Assembly (NCBI RefSeq): GCF_022637415.1
Contig: NZ_CP093340.1
Location: forward strand, 1,550,001-1,614,000
Length of the DNA: 64,000 bases
Reading direction: 5' to 3'
Source of the DNA: Luteimonas sp. S4-F44
GTDB taxonomy: Bacteria; Pseudomonadota; Gammaproteobacteria; Xanthomonadales; Xanthomonadaceae
The notes under the pieces: generated by a model
The model's database searches: none
What the model saw: only the letters and a program-made list of their open reading frames with translations
Told to the model about the DNA's origin: nothing
Translations under genes and position numbers: made by a program
In this document: positions 59,935 through 64,000 of the stretch, piece by piece
How the letters are laid out: each line of letters starts with the position of its first letter
Numbering within the stretch: the stretch's first letter is position 1

Positions 59935-61272
59935 GTGGCCCGCAAACGCCTCGATCAGACTCCTTTCCAGGTCGACATCCTCGACCTGACCCACGATGGC
60001 CGCGGTGTCGCGCGGCTGCCCGACGGCAAGGCCGTATTCGTCGCCGGGGCGCTGCCGGGCGAGCAGGTCGTCGCCCAGCGCACTGCGCGCTCGCGCAGCT
60101 TCGACGAGGCGGTGACGCTCGAGGTGCTGCGTGCCTCCGAGCACCGGATCGCACCGCGCTGCGCGCATTTCGGCGTCTGCGGCGGCTGCGTGCTGCAGCA
60201 CCTGGACGCCGAGCAGCAGATCCAGGCCAAGCAGCGGGTGCTGCGCGAGAACTTCGAGCGCATCGGCCACGTCACGCCGCAGCGCTGGATGGCACCGCTG
60301 GTCGACCGCGCCTGGGGCTACCGCCGCAAGGGCCGCTTTTCGGTGCGGCGGGTGGAGAAGAAAGACAAGACGCTGGTGGGCTTTCGCGAGCGCGATCCGC
60401 GCTTCGTTGCCGACCTGCACGAATGCCACACGGTGATCCCGCCGATCGGCGCGGCGATCCCGGCGCTGTGCGCGCTGGTCGACGGCCTCGATGGCCGCGG
60501 CGACATTCCGCAGATCGAGTTCATCGCCGGCGACCCGACTCCCGAGTTCGACGGCGTGGCGCTGGTGTTCCGCCACCTGCAGCCGCTGAGCGAGCGCGAC
60601 CTCGCGGCGCTGACCGCGTTCGGCCAGCAGCAGCGGATGGCGATCTTCCTGCAGCCGGGCGGCAATGACAGCGTGCACCCGCTGTGGCCGCAGGCGCCGG
60701 CGCTGTCGTTCCGTCTCGAGGCCTGGGATGTCGAGCTGAAGTTCCGGCCGCTGGATTTCATCCAGGTCAATGCGGGCCTCAACGGCACGATGATCGCGCG
60801 CACGCTCGAACTGCTCGACGTGCAACCCGACGACCGCGTGCTCGACCTGTTCTGCGGTCTGGGCAATTTCACCCTGCCGCTGGCGCGCCGCGTGCGCGAG
60901 GTCGTCGGTGTCGAGGGCGAAGCCGGGCTGGTCGCGCGCGCGCGGGAGAATGCCGTGCACAACGGCCTGGGCAACGCGCAGTTCCATGCCGCCGACCTGA
61001 CCCAGGATCAGCGCGGCGCACCGTGGATGCGTCAGGGCTTCGATAAGCTGCTGCTCGACCCGCCGCGGTCGGGCGCGATCGACGTGCTGCGCCAACTGCC
61101 GCTCGAACGTTTCGCCCGCATCGTCTACGTCAGCTGCCACCCGGCGTCGCTGGCGCGCGATTCCGGCTATCTGGTCAACGAGCGCGGCTGGCGACTCGTC
61201 GACGCAGGCGTGATGGACATGTTCCCGCAGACCGCGCACGTGGAATCGATCGCGGTGTTCGAGAGGAAGTAG
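59935..61272 (+). CDS. rlmD: 23S rRNA (uracil-1939-C5) methyltransferase
   Basis: A 445-residue SAM-dependent RNA methyltransferase (RumA). A TRAM domain at the start (VDILDLTHDGRGVARLPDGKAVFVAGALPGEQV) is followed by the 4Fe-4S ligands Cys76, Cys82, Cys85 and Cys164. The SAM site is LDLFCGLGNFTLPLA, and the catalytic Cys is in IVYVSCHPASLARD. It methylates U1939 of 23S rRNA. The start is GTG at 59935; the frame is open to 59851 but begins inside the repeat-rich region. A TGCGACAAT extended -10-like motif lies at 59895-59903. Confidence 0.94.
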   Translation: MARKRLDQTPFQVDILDLTHDGRGVARLPDGKAVFVAGALPGEQVVAQRTARSRSFDEAVTLEVLRASEHRIAPRCAHFGVCGGCVLQHLDAEQQIQAKQRVLRENFERIGHVTPQRWMAPLVDRAWGYRRKGRFSVRRVEKKDKTLVGFRERDPRFVADLHECHTVIPPIGAAIPALCALVDGLDGRGDIPQIEFIAGDPTPEFDGVALVFRHLQPLSERDLAALTAFGQQQRMAIFLQPGGNDSVHPLWPQAPALSFRLEAWDVELKFRPLDFIQVNAGLNGTMIARTLELLDVQPDDRVLDLFCGLGNFTLPLARRVREVVGVEGEAGLVARARENAVHNGLGNAQFHAADLTQDQRGAPWMRQGFDKLLLDPPRSGAIDVLRQLPLERFARIVYVSCHPASLARDSGYLVNERGWRLVDAGVMDMFPQTAHVESIAVFERK

Positions 61273-61276
61273 CGCC

Positions 61277-61780
61277 ATGGCCCTGGAGATCGAACGCAAA
61301 TTCCTGGTGACCTCGGACGCGTGGCGCGCTGCGGCGCACGCGGTGGTGCCGATGGCGCAGGGTTACCTCAACGACATGGCCGCGCTCGACAGCGGGGCGC
61401 AGAAGGCCTCGGTACGGGTGCGCATCGAGGGCGAGGCGGCGTTCGTGAACATCAAGTCGCGCGCGATCGGCCATACCCGTCAGGAGTTCGAGCTGCCCCT
61501 GCCGATCGTCGATGCGCACGCGCTGCTGACGCTGTGCGTCGGCGGCTTGGTCGAAAAGCGCCGACATCTGGTGCAACACGGCGACCATCTGTGGGAGATC
61601 GACGAGTTCCTTGGCGACAACGCCGGGCTGGTCGTGGCCGAGATCGAGCTGGACGACGCCGACGAGGCCTTCGCGCGTCCCGACTGGCTGGGCGAGGAGG
61701 TCACCGACCACAAGCGCTACTACAACCTGGCACTGGCCGCGTATCCGTTCTCCCGCTGGGACGCTGCGGAACGCGGTTGA
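61277..61780 (+). CDS. CYTH domain protein, probable inorganic triphosphatase
   Basis: A 167-residue single CYTH domain. The defining ExExK motif is MALEIERKFLV at the start, followed by the alternating charged strands of the tunnel fold: KASVRVRIEGEAAFVNIKSR, RQEFELPLP, VEKRRHLVQHGDHLWEIDEFLGDNAGLVVAEIELDD. Bacterial members of this size hydrolyse tripolyphosphate with divalent metal. It starts 4 bases after rlmD and is likely co-transcribed with it. Cytoplasmic. Confidence 0.9.
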   Translation: MALEIERKFLVTSDAWRAAAHAVVPMAQGYLNDMAALDSGAQKASVRVRIEGEAAFVNIKSRAIGHTRQEFELPLPIVDAHALLTLCVGGLVEKRRHLVQHGDHLWEIDEFLGDNAGLVVAEIELDDADEAFARPDWLGEEVTDHKRYYNLALAAYPFSRWDAAERG

Positions 61781-61814
61781 GGCGCGCGGCCGGGGACCGG
61801 CGCATGATGCGCGC

Positions 61815-62498
61815 ATGAGAATCGACATCTGGTCCGACGTCGTCTGTCCCTGGTGCTGGATCGGCAAGCGCCGCCTGCAACGCGCCATCGCCCTGCTGGG
61901 CGAGGGTGCGCCGACGATCGACATCCATTGGCATCCCTTCCTGCTCGACCCCGACGCCGACGCCACGCCGGTGCCGCTGTGCGAGGCCTATGCGCGCAAG
62001 TTCGGCGGCGCCGAGCGTACCGCGCAGTTGCTGGCGCAGACGCAGGCCACCGCCCGCGCCGAGGGCCTGCCGTTCGATTTCGATCGCGGCCAGGTCCGCG
62101 TGACCACGCTGCCGGCACACCGGCTGCTGGCGCTGGCCGCGCGCGAGGGCGACCCCGACGCGGTCGGCGAGGCGCTGTTCCATGCCCACTTCGCGCAAGG
62201 CCGCAACTTGGCCGATCCCGAGGTGCTGGTGGAGGCGGGCGCTGCGGGCGGGCTCGACGCGGCGCGCGTACGGGCGTTGTTGGCCGGCGACGAAGGCGAG
62301 GCGGAAGTGCGGGCGCGGATCGCGCAGGCCCAGGCAATGGGCATCCGCGCCGTGCCGACCTTCGTCATCGACGGGCGGCTGGCGGTGCAGGGCGCGCAGC
62401 CGCTCGAGCAACTGGCCCAGACCTTGCGCCAGGCGCTGGCTGCCGCAGCGCCTGCTTCGGCCACCGGCGCCGCTTGCGGGCCGCACGGCTGCGCCTGA
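61815..62498 (+). CDS. DsbA family oxidoreductase (FrnE-like)
   Basis: A 227-residue thioredoxin-fold protein without a signal peptide, so cytoplasmic. The active site is CPWC (Cys11, Cys14) in WSDVVCPWCWIGKRRL; a helical insertion follows, and the cis-Pro region is GIRAVPTFVIDGRLAVQGAQP. This matches the FrnE/2-hydroxychromene isomerase-like branch of the DsbA family, whose roles include polyketide chemistry and stress protection. The last residues (ACGPHGCA) carry two extra Cys. The physiological partner is unknown. Confidence 0.9.
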   Translation: MRIDIWSDVVCPWCWIGKRRLQRAIALLGEGAPTIDIHWHPFLLDPDADATPVPLCEAYARKFGGAERTAQLLAQTQATARAEGLPFDFDRGQVRVTTLPAHRLLALAAREGDPDAVGEALFHAHFAQGRNLADPEVLVEAGAAGGLDAARVRALLAGDEGEAEVRARIAQAQAMGIRAVPTFVIDGRLAVQGAQPLEQLAQTLRQALAAAAPASATGAACGPHGCA

Positions 62499-62586
62499 AC
62501 ACCACGGTGCGCACGCCCGGCGCGATGCGCGCATCTGCGACAATGCGCGTCTGCGCCGACCGGCGCGCTCGATGGAGATGTCCGCA

Positions 62587-63567
62587 ATGCTCGTGATCGG
62601 CGTGGCCGGCACCGAACTCACCGCGCAGGAGCGCGACTGGCTGCAGCACGATGCCTGCGCCGGCGTGATCCTGTTCAAGCGCAACGTCGCCTCGCGCGCG
62701 CAGATCGCAGACTTGGCGGCCGCGATCCGCGAAGCCGCGCCGCGTCCGCAGTTGGTCTGCGTCGACCAGGAGGGCGGCCGTGTGCAGCGCTTTGTGGACG
62801 GCTACACGGCGCTGCCGCCGCTGGCCGGCTTCGGCGTGCAGTTCCGCACCGATCCCGAGGCGGCGCTCGCCCAGGCGCGCGCGCATGCGCGGCGCATGGC
62901 CGAGGAGGTGCGCAGCAGTGGTGTCGACTTGAGTTTCGCGCCGGTGGTCGATGTCGGTCACGGCAACCTTGCGATTGGCGATCGGGCGTTCTCGGACGAT
63001 CCGCAGATCGTCGCCGCGTTGACGCGCGCCTATGTCGAAGGCATGCATGAGGCGGGCATGGCGGCCACGCTCAAGCATTTTCCGGGCCACGGCTCGGTGC
63101 GCGAAGACACCCATGTCGACCAGGCGGTCGATCGCCGCAGTCTCGAGGAGATTCGTGCGCACGATCTGGTGCCGTTCGTCGCCGGCATCGACGCCGGCGC
63201 CGATGCGGTGATGCTCGCGCACGTCACCTATCCGCAGGTCGCGCCGGAGCCGGCGGGGTATTCGCCGCGCTGGATCGAGACCATCCTGCGCGGTGAGTTG
63301 GGCTTTCGCGGCGTCGTGTTCTCCGACGACATCGGCATGGCCGCCGCGTTCTCGGCCGGCGGCATCAAGGCGCGCGTCGATGCGCACCTCGATGCCGGCT
63401 GCGACGTGGTGCTGGTCTGCCATCCCGAGCTTGTCGCCGAATCGCTCGCCGCCGTCGAAGGCCGCGCGCTCAACACCATGGCGCTGACCGGCCTGATCGG
63501 TCGCGGCCCCCTCGGCTGGGACGGCGCCCTCGCCGCAACCGCCCATCGCAACGGAGACATCGCATGA
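62587..63567 (+). CDS. nagZ: Beta-N-acetylhexosaminidase
   Basis: A 326-residue family 3 glycoside hydrolase that removes N-acetylglucosamine from anhydromuropeptides during cell-wall recycling. The signature KHFPGHGSVREDTHVD contains the catalytic His-Asp dyad; QEGGRVQR and FSDDIGMAAAF (the nucleophile Asp) are present. The start at 62587 (MLVIGVAGTEL) follows GGAG by 9 bases and matches the family; in-frame ATGs at 62572 and 62578 are alternatives. A TGCGACAAT motif near 62536-62544 may be a -10 box. The stop overlaps the next gene (ATGA). NagZ activity can induce AmpC in related bacteria. Confidence 0.95.
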   Translation: MLVIGVAGTELTAQERDWLQHDACAGVILFKRNVASRAQIADLAAAIREAAPRPQLVCVDQEGGRVQRFVDGYTALPPLAGFGVQFRTDPEAALAQARAHARRMAEEVRSSGVDLSFAPVVDVGHGNLAIGDRAFSDDPQIVAALTRAYVEGMHEAGMAATLKHFPGHGSVREDTHVDQAVDRRSLEEIRAHDLVPFVAGIDAGADAVMLAHVTYPQVAPEPAGYSPRWIETILRGELGFRGVVFSDDIGMAAAFSAGGIKARVDAHLDAGCDVVLVCHPELVAESLAAVEGRALNTMALTGLIGRGPLGWDGALAATAHRNGDIA

Positions 63568-64000
63568 ACATCCCCCGGCTCGACGACGTGCTCGACAGCG
63601 CGGACCTGCTGTTCGACCGCGATGTGCTCGACGAGGCGATCGAAGCGATGGCCGACGGTATCGCCGACGACTACTGCGACGACGAGGTGCCGCCGCTGTT
63701 CATCACGGTGATGCATGGCGGCATGCCGTTCGCCGCGCAGCTGGCGTTCGCACTGGGCGAGCGCGAGCTGGATCTGCAGTTCGACTATCTGCATGCCACC
63801 CGTTACCGCGGCGCGACCACCGGCTCGGGCCTGGCCTGGCTGCACCGTCCGGCCACACCGCTGCAGGGCCGGCGCGTGCTGCTGGTCGACGACATCCTCG
63901 ACGAAGGTCACACGCTCAAGGCCGTGCGGCACTGGTGCGAGGACCAGGGGGCGAGCGAGGTCCGTGTCGCGGTGCTCGCGGTCAAGGTGCACGACCGCTG
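63564..64000 (+). CDS. hpt: Hypoxanthine-guanine phosphoribosyltransferase, N-terminal part
   Basis: A 3'-truncated gene; 145 codons are inside the window. The PRPP-binding loop VLLVDDILDEGHTLKAV and the upstream FITVMHGGMPFAAQLA identify a type I phosphoribosyltransferase of the hypoxanthine-guanine class, which salvages purine bases. The acidic start (MNIPRLDDVLDSADLLFDRDVLDEAIEAMADGIADDY) is as in xanthomonad homologues. It overlaps nagZ by ATGA and is translationally coupled to it. The family length is about 185, so some 40 residues lie beyond the window. Confidence 0.9.
   Translation, partial: MNIPRLDDVLDSADLLFDRDVLDEAIEAMADGIADDYCDDEVPPLFITVMHGGMPFAAQLAFALGERELDLQFDYLHATRYRGATTGSGLAWLHRPATPLQGRRVLLVDDILDEGHTLKAVRHWCEDQGASEVRVAVLAVKVHDR

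Overview
The window is a gene-dense, high-GC stretch of a gammaproteobacterial chromosome. Protein sequences and gene order fit the Xanthomonadaceae/Lysobacteraceae (Luteimonas or Lysobacter-like): fumC next to purB, metH split into two genes, a YtrA-type GntR/ABC locus, rpoE-rseA-mucD-lepA-lepB-rnc-era-recO, and mltG-tmk-holB-pilZ. The species cannot be named from sequence alone. No tRNA or rRNA gene, CRISPR array, prophage or insertion sequence was recognised.

Layout. 1-2431: partial purB divergent from fumC. 2505-8270: a leftward run of eight closely spaced genes (small membrane protein, YtrA-type GntR regulator, ABC ATPase, ABC permease, two DUF2884-like proteins around a GSGD-repeat protein, and a membrane-anchored protein), all downstream of one promoter that carries a GGTG-N16-CACC inverted repeat. 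8339-12590: periplasmic peroxidase, two FKBP isomerases, slyX, a DUF2058 protein and an outer-membrane-type protein. 12658-18900: an amidohydrolase lipoprotein, then a methionine-cycle operon (ArsR-methyltransferase regulator, metH part 1, metH part 2) behind a large palindrome. 19025-24687: Nudix hydrolase, serA divergent from a D-2-hydroxyglutarate dehydrogenase-like gene, and a DUF2388/DUF4105 pair. 24688-25480 is an AT-richer patch with a small secreted Cys-containing protein. 25481-29984: efpL, a retropepsin-like protease, an SDR dehydrogenase, and feoA-feoB plus a Cys-tailed membrane protein. 30018-34035: a bactofilin/zinc-ribbon pair, two Ala-rich lipoproteins and a thiolase. 34223-40070: a lipoprotein-type subtilisin autotransporter, leucine dehydrogenase and a phospholipase D family protein.

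40232-43350 is a translationally coupled mltG-tmk-holB-pilZ operon. 43384-46400 holds a TetR regulator with a palindromic operator and fadJ. 46555-49819 is the sigmaE module rpoE-rseA-mucD behind its own sigmaE-type promoter. 49986-55938 carries lepA, lepB, a DUF4845 gene, rnc, era, an intruding GFA-family gene and recO. 55951-59391 holds a receiver-Hpt protein and a YdbH/YdbL-like pair likely to act between the inner and outer membranes. 59392-59934 is noncoding and contains two inverted copies of a multi-hairpin repeat whose stems differ by compensatory changes. 59935-64000: rlmD, a CYTH-domain protein, a DsbA-family protein, nagZ and a partial hpt.

Most genes are housekeeping. The parts most worth attention are the eight-gene YtrA-controlled envelope operon, the inverted hairpin repeat pair before rlmD, the YdbH/YdbL pair, and the ArsR-methyltransferase/split-metH operon.
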